Below, piece after piece: positions 1 to 13,453 of a stretch of 15,274 nucleotides of DNA. Position numbers and translations under genes: made by a program. How positions within the stretch are numbered: the stretch's first letter is position 1; every line of letters starts with the position of its first letter. The notes under the pieces are model-generated. The model was not told the origin of the DNA. It did no database searches and saw only the letters and a list, made by a program, of their open reading frames with translations. The DNA is from Labilithrix luteola (GTDB lineage: Bacteria > Myxococcota_A > Polyangia > Polyangiales > Polyangiaceae): contig JAMFST010000469.1 of assembly GCA_026225435.1 (NCBI GenBank), positions 1-15,274 on the forward strand. The letters run 5' to 3'.

Positions 1-1650
1 CCGAAGACCGAGGCGGAGATCGACCTGACGGCCGGCATGAGCTGGACGATGGAGGCCGACGCGAAGGCCTCGGCTCGCGCGGTGCGGCAGCCGATCCGCA
101 CCAGCGACGACATCCTCAACGCCTTCGACGGGCTCACGTACCAGAAGGGGGGCGCGGTGCTCGGCATGTTCGAGCGCTTCGTCGGACCGGCGGCCTTCCA
201 GAAGGGGGTGCACAACTACCTCGAGGCGCACCGCTACAAGAACGCGACCATCTCCGACTTCACCCAGGCGATCTCGCAGGCGGCGGGGCGCGACGTGGAC
301 GCGCCGATGCGCACCTTCCTCGACGCGCCCGGCGTGCCGCTGCTCGAGGTGCAGACCCTGTGCGACGGCGTGCCGCGCCTGCACGTGAAGCAGTCGCGTT
401 ACACGCCGAGCGGTTCGTCGGCGACCTCGGACACGCTGTGGAAGGTGCCGTTCTGCGCGCGCTACGGCGGGGACGACAGGACCAAGACGCACGAGTCCTG
501 CATGCTCATCGAGAGCCAGGAGGCCGACGTGCCGGTGGAAGGCGGGGCGTGCCCGACGTGGGTCATGCCGAACGCCGACGGCGTCGGGTACTACCAGCTG
601 GCGCTCAACGGCCCCGACGTGAACAAGCTGCGCGGCGCGGCGTTCTCGCAGCTGGGGCCGCGCGAGCGCCTGGCCTACGCGGGGGCTCTGCGCACCGGCG
701 AACGGCGCGGGACACTGGAGTACACCGACGTGGTGAACGGGTCGCTGCCGCTGCTCAAGGATCCGCATCCGCAGGTGGCGCGGACCGGGGTGGAGGCCTA
801 CGACGAGGCCTACGACTGGCTCTCGGGGACGCCCTTGCAAGCGAAGGTCGAGGCGCGGGCGCGCGAGGCGGTCCGTCCGCTGGCGCGCGATCTGGGCAAC
901 GCGCCGCGCCCCGGCGAAGACGTGGACCGCGGCGATCTGCGCGCCACGTTCCTCGCCTTCCTCTTCCAGGAGGGGGCCGATCCGACGGTGCGCACGGCCT
1001 TCGCCAAGCAGGGGGCAGCGCTGATCGCTGGCGGAAAGGTGAACGACGGGGTGGTCGACCCCACGCTCGTCTCGCTCGCCCTGCGCAGCTACGTGCGCGC
1101 GGGAGGGCCGGGCGAGTGGAGCACGGTGAACCACCTGCTCGACGGCACGCAGGAGTCGGGTCTGCGCCGCCGCATCCTCGTGGCGCTGGCGGAGAGCGCC
1201 GACTCGGGATCGCAGGAGAAGACCCGCGCGCTGTCGCTCGACCCGCGCCTGCGCGAGAACGAGGCGACCTCTCCGCTGTACGACGAGCTGGCGCGCCCCG
1301 AGCTGCGCGAAGCGGTCTGGCAGTGGACCAAGGGGAACTTCGATCCGCTGGCCAAGCGGCTCGGCGGAGACACCTTTGGCGCGCTCCGTCTGGTCGGGTT
1401 GCCGGGCGGCTTCTGCGACGAGAAGCACGCGCTCGACGTGGAGAAGTTCTTCAGCCCCAAGGTCGCCCAGCTCGCTGGCGGCCCGCGCGCGCTCGCCGAG
1501 ACCGTCGAGGGGATCCGCCTGTGCGCGACGAGGCGCGACAGCGAGGAGAAGCAGATGCGCGCCTACTTCGAGGGGCGCCCGTCACCGACGCGCGCGGAGA
1601 CGGCCGCCGCAGCGAACAACGACAAGGTGACGAACACTCCGAAGCAGTAA
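1..1650 (+). CDS. M1-family zinc aminopeptidase, C-terminal part (5' truncated by window edge)
   Basis: The reading frame is open from base 1, so the true start and the zinc-binding HEXXH/E region lie to the left of the window. What remains is the end of the M1 catalytic domain followed by the C-terminal domains. The stretch ILNAFDGLTYQKGGAVL (about bases 112-162) matches the M1 signature around the proton-donor tyrosine; that tyrosine is the TAC codon at 139-141. It is followed by the usual 'G-x-x-x-F-x-x-G-v-x-x-Y-L-...-Y-x-N-A' helix pattern. After the FLDAPGVPLLEV junction comes a beta-sandwich with four cysteines, suggesting disulfides and an extracytoplasmic location. A long helical ERAP1_C-like domain follows, ending in the cysteine pair GFCDEK / RLCATRRD. 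Stop is TAA at 1648-1650. Known family role: removal of N-terminal amino acids from peptides. It converges on the minus-strand operon with a 4-base gap and is probably functionally separate from it. Confidence 0.9.
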   Translation, partial: PKTEAEIDLTAGMSWTMEADAKASARAVRQPIRTSDDILNAFDGLTYQKGGAVLGMFERFVGPAAFQKGVHNYLEAHRYKNATISDFTQAISQAAGRDVDAPMRTFLDAPGVPLLEVQTLCDGVPRLHVKQSRYTPSGSSATSDTLWKVPFCARYGGDDRTKTHESCMLIESQEADVPVEGGACPTWVMPNADGVGYYQLALNGPDVNKLRGAAFSQLGPRERLAYAGALRTGERRGTLEYTDVVNGSLPLLKDPHPQVARTGVEAYDEAYDWLSGTPLQAKVEARAREAVRPLARDLGNAPRPGEDVDRGDLRATFLAFLFQEGADPTVRTAFAKQGAALIAGGKVNDGVVDPTLVSLALRSYVRAGGPGEWSTVNHLLDGTQESGLRRRILVALAESADSGSQEKTRALSLDPRLRENEATSPLYDELARPELREAVWQWTKGNFDPLAKRLGGDTFGALRLVGLPGGFCDEKHALDVEKFFSPKVAQLAGGPRALAETVEGIRLCATRRDSEEKQMRAYFEGRPSPTRAETAAAANNDKVTNTPKQ

Positions 1651-1654
1651 GGCT

Positions 1655-5790
<4,136 letters not shown>

Positions 5791-5794
<4 letters not shown>

Positions 5795-8700
5795 GGTCCA
5801 CCTCCGAGGGTGTTGCCGCGCCAGGGGACGCGGTCGGCCAGCTGCTCGGGGAAGTCGAGCTCCAGCGAGGAGAAGTCGCGCAGGCCGCGATGCTTGCTCA
5901 GGTAGATGTTCACGAAGGCGAACCCCTGCCAGCCGCCGTCACTGGCGCGCCCGTAGGCCGACACTCCCGGCACCACGTCGAACGAGCCGAAGCCGTGCCA
6001 GATGTTGTACTCGAGCGTCACGCCGCCTTCGACGTCGATCGAGTTCGAGTGGATGGTGCCGAGCAGCGGATCGGCCGTACCTTTGTACCAGGCGGCGTCG
6101 ATGTAGGCGTTGATGTCGAACTGCCCGAACACCAGGAGCGCACCGGGGCGCACCGCCATCTCGGCCAGCTGCCCCTGGCGCACGTCCATGGTGGCGCGCG
6201 GGCGCAGGTAGAAGATGTCGTTGAAGTACGGCGTGTACCAGAAGAGCGCCTGCAAGAAGCCGAAGGTGTCCCGGACGAAGCGGTACTCGTTGTACACGAG
6301 GTCGTCGACGTCGTTCAGCTTGCTCGGGTCCTGGTGCAGGTTCGTGTAGTAGCCGTCGTACCCGAGGCGCGGGAGGATGAAGAAGGTGCGCGTCGCGCGC
6401 CACGAGTACTCGATGAAGCCGTTGGGCAGGATGGTCGAGACCTGCTTGCCGCCGATGGCCTGCGTCGCGTACTCCACCGTGCCGGTGACGCGCAGGTGTA
6501 GCTTGTCGGCGTCCTCGTAGAAGGTGCCGAGGCCGCCGTACGTCGAGGCGCCGTTGCGGGCGTGGATGAAGCCCTCGACGTCGGTGGTCAGGTTCCAGGT
6601 CTCGATGCGCCGCCGGTAACCGGCTTGCTCGGAGACGTAGCCGTCGGGCGCCTTGCTGGCGGTGTCGCCTTCGCGCAGGGTGCCGTACTGGGCCGAGGTG
6701 TAGAACTCGAAGGTGCCGAGGTCGGAGGACGAGTCGCTCAGCGGCTCGGGCGAGCGGGTGGCGATCCCGCGCCAGCCGGCATGGAGGTCGTCGAGGGTGA
6801 TGGCGGAGAGGACCGGGGCCGACGGGCTGGCGCCGGCCGCGCCGTTGCCGCTGACGGGCTCGGCTTCCTCGTCGCCGCCGCCGGTTCCGACATCGACATC
6901 GATGTCCTGAGGCGAGTCGCTGTCGTCACGGGCGATGCGCTCGGCCACGGTGACGGTCGCTGCGCCCCCTTCGGCGCGGACGATGAGCTGCCCGCCGCGT
7001 GGCGCCGGCAGCACGAGCGGCGCCCCGTCGGTGGGGACCTCGGTGATGACACCGTCGAGCACGGCCAGCACCTTGCCGGGTGGTCCCGGCTCGGCGAGCG
7101 CGTCGACGCGGATGACGGCGGGGCCTTCCAGCTCCACCGCGGTGATGTCGCCGGGGGAGAGGAGCACGCGGTTCTGCTCGCCGGAGGGGGCGAGCACCCA
7201 GCCGACGCCGGCGACGTTCACCGTCCCGGGGACCTCGCGGTCGTAGACGACGCGCGCGAGCGCCACCCAGCGACCCGGCTCGGCGCGGAGCGAGAGCGTG
7301 ATCCGGTTGGAGCCGCGCGCGACCTCGGGGATCTTCACCGAGCCGGAGCCGTCGGCGCGGGTCGGCAGCGCCTCGCTGCGCTTGTCGCCATAGGTCACGC
7401 TGAGCGGGCAGGCGGCGCCGAGGGCGTCGGCGGCGGCACGGGCGACGCAGACGTAGTCGATGTGCGCGTGCACGTTCGGCGTGTTGCCGATGGCCACCTT
7501 GGCCGGACGTTGCGCGGTCACGCTGGCGAAGTTGGCGTCGCCGAAGGGGGCGCCGGTCGCCACGCGTGCACGCAGCTCCCCGGTCGCCTCCACCGGCAGA
7601 TCGCTGTGCGCGCGGCGCGGTCGCTCCACCTGCGTCGCCCGCCCGTCGTACTTCTTCACCAGGTGCCAGTCGGAGCCGGCCAGCGCGCGGGCGGTGAGCG
7701 CCGGGGCGCGCGGATCGGCCGGGTTCTCGCGCACGGCGGCGAGCGCGCGCAAGGCCACGTGCAGGTCCCAGCCGTGATCCTGGGGGAGCGCGCGCAGCTC
7801 GGTGAGCGAGGCGTCGATCTTGGTTCGTGCCTCGCCCTTCGCGCCGCCGCAGCGCCTGGCCCCGGGGCGGAAATCGGCCTCGAGGCCGCGCGCGGCGAGG
7901 CCAGGCGGGAGGCGGATGGGCAGGTGCGCGCGGCGGACCTGGCTCTGGATCCAGCCGACGGCGTCCTCCCCGTGCGGTCCACGAGCGCCGAGGGCGCGCG
8001 CGGCGGCTGCATCCTCGGCCGCCGCGGCTCCGGCGCCCCCGCTGGCGAGCGTCGCGGCCCGCGCGAGGTAGAGCGCGGCGCGATCCTGGGCGCGCGCCTC
8101 GCGCAGCTTGCGCGACATGGCGATGAGCGCCGCCTCGTCGAGCGGGACCGCCTCGAGGGTACTCGCGGTCGCCGCGCTGGCCGCAGCGCTGGCGTCGCTC
8201 TCCTCGCCGCGCGGCTCGCGGACCAGCGGCCGCACGGCGATGCGCGCCGACGACTTCACCGTGATGCCGTCCTTCGCCCAGCCGGGGAGGGTGACCCGCG
8301 CGATGCGGGTCCACTTCTGCCCCTCGCCGTCGATGGCCTGCACACCCACCTTCACGCGTGCGTCGATGCGAGCGAGCTGCCCCCCCTTGCCGCGCACCAG
8401 CAGGCCGGCGTCGTGGGTCCCTTCCGGCACCCACACGTCGAGCCCGGGCGCGCCGCCGTCGAGCTCGAGATCGGCCGAGCCCTCGACGATCTGCGGCGCG
8501 CGCAGGTGGCCGAAGCGCCCCGTGCAGGAGAGCGTCTTGCTCGTCTCCGCGCTGCCGGGCACCGCGTACACGTGGCCGCCGCCGGCATCGACGCGACGGA
8601 TCTTGGCCTGTGGTCCGCGCACGATGATCCGCCAGCTCGAGCTGCGCTCCGCCGGCTCGGCGGTCAGCTCCTCACCGTCGACGTCGAGGACCATCGGCGG

Positions 8701-10314
8701 CCCGCCGTCGCAGGGGGCCTCCGCGAGCAGCTCGACGACGTAGGCGCCGCGGTACGGGCGCGCCGGGAGCGTGACGGGGCGCGGGGTGACCTCCGGCCAG
8801 ATCCCCTCGCGGCTGCATCCCGGCGTCTCGCTCGCGTCGCTGAGGACCGAGCCCCAGCTCGCCTCGGCGCGATAGCTCTTGGGGATCGCCCAGTGCGTGC
8901 CGCGGACGATGGCCCGGGCCCACGCGCTGCGCAGCCCTTCGTCGTCGCTGCCGTCGGTCGCGGACTGCAGCTTGGCGAGCGCCGCCGCGTCTCCGCGCGC
9001 GGCGGCGATCTCGAGGGCGAGGCTGGGATCGCGCGGGCCGCCGCTGGCCAGATCGCGCAGCAAGGTGCGGACCTCGGCGTTGCCGCTGCGCGCGACGTCG
9101 GTGTAGGGCGCGTCCTCGGGCAGCGTCTCGTCGTCGCGCCCCTCGACGGCATAGGTGAGCGCGCACAGCACGGCGGCGCCGGCGCGGCAGCCTTCCTCCG
9201 CGTTCTGCAGCTGCGTCGTCTCGCTCTTGATCCCGGTCAGGCCGTCCTCGAGGTGGGTGACGGCGCGGGAGCGCATCGGCGCGACGTGCAAGGTGCCGCC
9301 CTGGGCCTCGAGCCGGTACACGTGACGCCCCGGCGGCACCTGCACCACCGCGCGTCGCAGCGAGACCGTGTCCGGCGTGTCCTCGATCGGCTCGTTCTCG
9401 TCGTGGCGGTAGATCTGCCGTGCGATGGTGGAGGAGCTCTCGGCGCGCAGGCGCGAGCCTTCGTACACCGCGAGGCCGGCGTTCTCGTCGGCGCTGGCGC
9501 GCAGCCCGCGCGCCCACACGTGCACCAGCGCCGGCCCCTCGGCCACCAGCGTCCCCGGCTTTCCCGGCACCAGCTCCCAGGACGGCTTGTCGTTCTCGAT
9601 GATCTGCGGCGCTCCGCTGATCTCCATCGGGTTGTCGAAGAAGTAGGGGAAGCCGTTCACCGGGCGCAGCGCGCGCACCACCCGCAGGCCGACCACGCGG
9701 AGCAGAGCGCGGGCTGCTTCGGTGGCCGCGTCGTGATCCTTGGCTGCGGCGACCGACGCCGCGAGCGTGCGCCCGAGCGCGTGCAGGGCGTCGAAGTCGA
9801 TCCGTTCGGCCGGCGCGATGCGAGGAAACGGCGTGCCGAGCGGCGCGTCGGCCCAGGCGAGGACGTCCTCTTCGAGCGCGAACCAGGCGTAGCCGGGATC
9901 GCTGGCCGCGCCGGTGTGGACGCGCGCGGCGGACCCCGGGTTGAGGAGCACGTGGTGCGTGAACGGCGACGGGCGGAAGAGGACGAAGCCGGGGGTGGCG
10001 GCGTCGGGGCTCGCCGTGGTCCACACCTCGGCGTCCGCGCCGCCGCTCGCCTGCAGCTCGCCGATGGCGATGGTCTTGTCGGTCTCCAGGCGGACGAACT
10101 GCCCGGGCATGACCGCGTAGCTGTCGACTGCCTTGCCGGTCGCGCTGGTGACGCCGCTGGGGGTCGCCGCGGTCCACACCACGCGCGAGCCGAGCGCGTC
10201 GGGGGCCGGCTTGTTCACGTCGACGTGCTCCGGCGCGCAGCCGCTGCCGAGCACGGCGAGCGCGAGGAGCACCAGCGCGAGGACCAGCCGACACAGCGAC
10301 GCGTTCGTCTTCAC
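5791..10314 (-). CDS. Large outer-membrane lipoprotein with C-terminal beta-barrel, candidate polymer exporter
   Basis: 1507 aa. I place the start at the GTG at 10314, which overlaps the TGA of the upstream gene by four bases and begins a clear lipoprotein signal (MKTNASLCRL, hydrophobic stretch, LGSGC). The lipidated Cys is residue 26, and Ala at +2 permits outer-membrane sorting. The frame is open 166 codons further upstream, but that part is a shadow of the neighbouring gene. Domains: a beta-rich N-terminus (about 45-360) with a sandwich at about 243-352; a helical, TPR-like stretch (about 370-475); more beta sandwiches (about 510-700); a second helical stretch (about 722-880); a further sandwich (about 930-1128) that partly repeats the first; an acidic/Gly/Ser linker (1129-1168); and residues about 1170-1480 with alternating aromatic strands (FEFYTSAQY, GFIEYSWRATRTFFI, FGSFDVVPGVSAYG, FAFVNIYL) typical of an outer-membrane barrel. 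Family not recognised. Helical repeats plus a barrel recall PgaA-type exporters in layout only. A 34-residue non-aromatic tail follows the last apparent strand. Confidence 0.86.
5801..5805 (-). promoter_or_regulatory. Ribosome binding site GGAGG for the PgsB-type ligase
   Basis: GGAGG is six bases before the GTG at 5794 on the minus strand, inside the final codons of the barrel lipoprotein gene. With the GTGA overlap it supports the GTG as the start of the ligase gene and coupled translation. Confidence 0.72.
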
Positions 10315-11336
10315 GTGGCCCCGAGTGCGGAGGCGAGCGCGAGGAGGAAGCGACCGCGGTAGTCGGGCATCAGGTTCAGGTCCTTGCGCAGCCGGGAGTC
10401 CATCTCCACGTGGAGAAAGCGCGCCCCCTTGGAGCGCGCCAGCGCCCCCTGCACGTTGGTGGTCGCGCCGAAGTCGAGCGTGTCGGCGGGGAAGCGGGCG
10501 ACGTTGCCGCCGTTCTTCAGCACCGGCGCGAGGGCGTCGCGCGCGCGGTCGACCAGCGCGTCGCCGGGGACCTTGGCGCCGCTGGAGACGACGACGATCT
10601 CGTTCGGCTTGCGCAGGGTGAAGCCGTGCAGCTGGACGAAGGTGGTCACGCCGGCGCCGAGCAGGCCGCTGGTGGCCGCCTGGAAGAGCGAGTCGCTCTG
10701 GTGCGCGACGTCGGCCGGGTGCTCGCCGTCCTCGGTCGCCTCGGCCGCCTTGTACCGATGGGCCGTCTCGACGAAGAGCGCGCGCGCCGAGGTCCGCGCG
10801 AACAGCTCGCACCCGAGCGGCAGCGTGCCTTCGTCGAAGAAGGTGTGCGGCGTCTGCACCGCCAGGCGCGAGGTGCTCCCCAGGCGGATCAGGTAGGCCC
10901 CGCCGCCGCGCCGGCGCGACTCCACCTCGCGCACGATCACCGCGCCGGGGAGCGAGGCGATGTCCACCACCTCGAAGCCGATGGCGGTGAGCCCCGTCTC
11001 TGCGTCGTGACGCGCGCCCGGGCTGGCCGCAGGATCGGCCGCCAGCTTGCCGATGGCGTCGGTCAGCGCGGCGCGCTCGGCGGCGTCGGGCACCACGTAG
11101 CGGTTCTCGTCGGAGCCGCCGCGCCGGGCGTAGATCAGCTCATCGGGGCATTTCATGGCGGGGGATCCGTCGCCTTCACGATCGATGATCGTGGAGGCCT
11201 GGGAGGAGCTCGGGGAAGGGGTAGTGGTCGAACCGGCGTCGGCTGTTCCGCTCGCGTCGTGGGCGCGAGCGCAGGTACAGCCGGGGCCGAGCGCCGCGAC
11301 GGCGAACAGCGCGTGAGCGAGGAAGGCGGGCCGCAT
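10311..11336 (-). CDS. Exported N-formylglutamate amidohydrolase-like / zinc exopeptidase-fold hydrolase, putative PGA-processing enzyme
   Basis: 341 aa, ATG at 11336 sharing one base with the upstream TGA (TGATG), with GGAGG four bases before it. The N-terminus is a signal peptide (MRPAFLAHALFAVAALGPGC) with a loose lipobox at Cys20, then a Ser/Thr-rich linker to about residue 60. The rest is one alpha/beta domain. Conserved-looking polar motifs are LAVQTPHTFFDEG (158-170), VETAHRY (189-195), DVAHQSD (209-215), FVQLHGF (233-239) and FLHVEMDSRLRKDL (307-320). The order PH...E, then LHGF, then a late Glu before a basic/Tyr-like helix resembles N-formylglutamate amidohydrolase and the wider Zn-exopeptidase fold. 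Predicted metal/catalytic residues are His164, Glu169 or Asp168, His237 and Glu311. These enzymes cleave amide bonds next to glutamate, which suits a protein encoded beside a PgsB-type synthase: it could trim or release PGA as CapD/PgsS-type enzymes do in bacilli. The fold assignment is from motif pattern only. Confidence 0.8.
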   Translation of the reverse strand: MRPAFLAHALFAVAALGPGCTCARAHDASGTADAGSTTTPSPSSSQASTIIDREGDGSPAMKCPDELIYARRGGSDENRYVVPDAAERAALTDAIGKLAADPAASPGARHDAETGLTAIGFEVVDIASLPGAVIVREVESRRRGGGAYLIRLGSTSRLAVQTPHTFFDEGTLPLGCELFARTSARALFVETAHRYKAAEATEDGEHPADVAHQSDSLFQAATSGLLGAGVTTFVQLHGFTLRKPNEIVVVSSGAKVPGDALVDRARDALAPVLKNGGNVARFPADTLDFGATTNVQGALARSKGARFLHVEMDSRLRKDLNLMPDYRGRFLLALASALGAT

Positions 11337-13453
11337 CAATCCTCCAGATCTCCCGAGACCCAGTGTGGAGCCTTGGGCGTGTGCGGCTTGCGCGGGATCT
11401 TCTTCCACGGGGCGTGCACCCAGGCCTCGACGCCGGGCGGGACCGAGAAGCTGATCACGTGCTTTCCGGCGCGCAGATCGTCACCGAGCACCAGCGCGGC
11501 GCGCGTCTCCGTCTCGCCCGCGGGCACCGCGATGTCCCGGGTGCTGGTGATGTACTCGCAGATGCCGAGCGATTTGCGCTCGGGCGCGCCGTCGTCGACG
11601 CGCGCGGTGATGGTGGTGGCCGCGCTGCTGATGAAGCGCAACGGCAAGGTGATGTTCTCGCCCGGCACGACGTCGATCTCGAAGCGCACCGTGCTCGGCT
11701 CGAAGGTGCGCTCGTCGACGGTGCGCTCGGCCATGCCACGTGGGCGCACCACGTGAAAGGTCGTGCCGTCGACGGGCGTGACCGTGAGCCGCGGGACGAA
11801 GCGCGGCGCGATGCGCACCCCGTGGCGCAGCTCGGCAGGGAAGGAGGCCGCGTTCGTCGGACGGCGCGCGGCGAAGCCCGGCCACCCGGACGTGCCGATG
11901 TGACGGACCGAAGGGGGCGCCGCGCCCGGCGGGCCGCTGTCGGTCACGCGCGGAGGCGCCAGCGGATCGAGCTCGGAGAAGGCGAGATCGAGGGCGCCGT
12001 CGGCCGGGGTGAGCGTGGCGGTGCCGTTGGGCGGGACGAGGAGGAAGAAGTAGGCGGTGTCGCTGGGGATCTCCTCGCTGCGGCGCACGTCGTAGCGGTC
12101 GAAGGCCGAGCGCGCGCGGTCCGCCCGCAGGCGAAAGAGCTGCGTGCCGCTTCCGGGGGCTTCCACCCGCGCGTCGAGCGCCATGCTGACCAGCTGCGCC
12201 CCCACGCCGCTGACCGTGTCGTCGCGCCGCAGCGGTCGTCGCGCGGAGATGCGCAGGACCAGCGGCTCGCTCGAGGCGCGGAGGATCGCCGGCTGCTTGG
12301 CGCTGGTGCGGTACACCGTGGTCCGCTCGGCCGGCTCGAGGCGCGCCGGATCGGTCGCGGAGACGGCCACCGTGGTCGGCGCCGAGGCCTCGAACTCGAT
12401 CCCGACCGTCTCCCCCTCGGGCACGTTGATGACCACCTCGCCGCGGCCGCTCACGGTGGTGACGTTGCCGTCCTCGTAGCGCACCGTCGCGTCGAGGCGC
12501 GCCAGTGGATCGCTCTCCGCCTTGCCGCGGACGCTCGCCTTGCCGTGGGCGACGACGGCCGACTTCTCGCCGGCGCGCAGCTCGAGGATGCTGGTGGTGC
12601 GCTCGTCCACCTCGCTCACCGCGCCGGGGGCGAGCGGGGCGAGGGCGAGGGCGCGCACCGGCAGATCGCTGCCGTTGGTCGCGGTCGCCGTCACCTTGCG
12701 CCAGCGCGCGCCGAGGATGGCGGTCTGCTCGGAGTCGTCGATGTCGATCCAGTCGACCTCGCCGGCCCGCTTCGCCAGGTGCTCGCCGCGCTTGTCGTCG
12801 ACCTTGGCGCCGCGGCGGAGCAGATCGCCGTTGCCCAGCTCGTCGCGACGGTAGGCGCGCAGGAGCACGCCGTCGGACATCTGGACATCGTCGAGCTGGA
12901 GGAGCAGCTCGCCGCTCCCGAGACCGTGCACGTCGACGTTGGCGGCCACCGGATCGCCTGCCGAGATGCCGACGTCCTCCGGCGCCACGCGATCGGTCGA
13001 CCCCGGTAGCGCCACCAGCAACTGATCATGCCGCTCGCCCAGCTGTCCGCGCGCGGTCACCTGGAAGCGCGCGAGGTGTGTCTGCGGCGAGAGGGGGTCC
13101 TTGACGCTCAGGGCGTGGAACACGAGGCGCACCACGTCGGTGCCCGGCTCGATGGGCAGGCGGACCAGCCCCTTCTTGGCCAGCTCGTACACCACGACGC
13201 GGGCCGATTGCGCCCCTTCGGTCGCCAGCGCGCGCTCGCTCCGTCCGACGGCGCGCACGCCGAAGTAGACCATCGCCACCACGACCGGCACGAAGAGCAG
13301 CCCCCAGCGGAAGCGGCGGCTACGACGGACCCGCACCGGCTCGGCGAGCATCGGCGACGCGTGGACGCCGGTCTCGAGGGTGGCGTGCTGCACCAGGCTC
13401 GGCGGGGCCACCGGGACGATGAGGCGGCCCGGGGGGAGCTGCGGCTCGCTCAC
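11336..13453 (-). CDS. Inner-membrane-anchored periplasmic beta-sandwich protein of unknown family
   Basis: 705 aa, GTG start at 13453 overlapping the upstream TGA by four bases, with GGAGGGG ending four bases before it (GGAGG with a six-base spacer). Residues 1-40 are a Pro/Val-rich cytoplasmic tail. A basic patch (RVRRSRRFRW, 41-50) precedes one membrane helix (about 51-66, GLLFVPVVVAMVYFGV), giving an N-in, C-out topology. The remaining 640 residues are predicted almost wholly beta with many short strands and Gly/Pro turns, so probably several sandwich domains in the periplasm. One segment (about 380-495, including KQPAILRASSEPLVLRISAR) resembles a module in the barrel lipoprotein encoded two genes downstream. 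I see no catalytic motif. By position and topology it may be a periplasmic scaffold or bridge of the putative polymer-export machine, a role comparable to accessory subunits of other capsule systems; this is inference only. Confidence 0.82.
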   Translation of the reverse strand: MSEPQLPPGRLIVPVAPPSLVQHATLETGVHASPMLAEPVRVRRSRRFRWGLLFVPVVVAMVYFGVRAVGRSERALATEGAQSARVVVYELAKKGLVRLPIEPGTDVVRLVFHALSVKDPLSPQTHLARFQVTARGQLGERHDQLLVALPGSTDRVAPEDVGISAGDPVAANVDVHGLGSGELLLQLDDVQMSDGVLLRAYRRDELGNGDLLRRGAKVDDKRGEHLAKRAGEVDWIDIDDSEQTAILGARWRKVTATATNGSDLPVRALALAPLAPGAVSEVDERTTSILELRAGEKSAVVAHGKASVRGKAESDPLARLDATVRYEDGNVTTVSGRGEVVINVPEGETVGIEFEASAPTTVAVSATDPARLEPAERTTVYRTSAKQPAILRASSEPLVLRISARRPLRRDDTVSGVGAQLVSMALDARVEAPGSGTQLFRLRADRARSAFDRYDVRRSEEIPSDTAYFFLLVPPNGTATLTPADGALDLAFSELDPLAPPRVTDSGPPGAAPPSVRHIGTSGWPGFAARRPTNAASFPAELRHGVRIAPRFVPRLTVTPVDGTTFHVVRPRGMAERTVDERTFEPSTVRFEIDVVPGENITLPLRFISSAATTITARVDDGAPERKSLGICEYITSTRDIAVPAGETETRAALVLGDDLRAGKHVISFSVPPGVEAWVHAPWKKIPRKPHTPKAPHWVSGDLED
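11341..11345 (-). promoter_or_regulatory. Ribosome binding site GGAGG for the 341-aa hydrolase
   Basis: GGAGG stands four bases before the ATG at 11336 on the minus strand. It decides the start: the frame stays open for 24 more codons upstream, but that part overlaps the previous gene and lacks a signal peptide, whereas the ATG at 11336 begins one and shares a base with the preceding stop codon. Confidence 0.75.

Noticed and set aside
6562..10362. Very long open frame on the + strand (1266 codons) opposite the barrel lipoprotein gene
   Set aside because: Antisense shadow produced by high-GC codon bias; the translation is Arg/Ala/Gly/His-rich low-information sequence with no signal, domain or plausible start context, whereas the minus-strand product has a lipobox and barrel strands.
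10315..10812. N-terminal extension of the barrel lipoprotein frame up to 10812
   Set aside because: It overlaps the hydrolase gene in another frame, is Arg/Ala-rich, and would bury the lipoprotein signal peptide that starts at 10314.
11337..11408. Upstream start at 11408 for the hydrolase gene
   Set aside because: The extra 24 residues lie inside the preceding gene and would precede the signal peptide; the ATG at 11336 has a GGAGG and the TGATG overlap.
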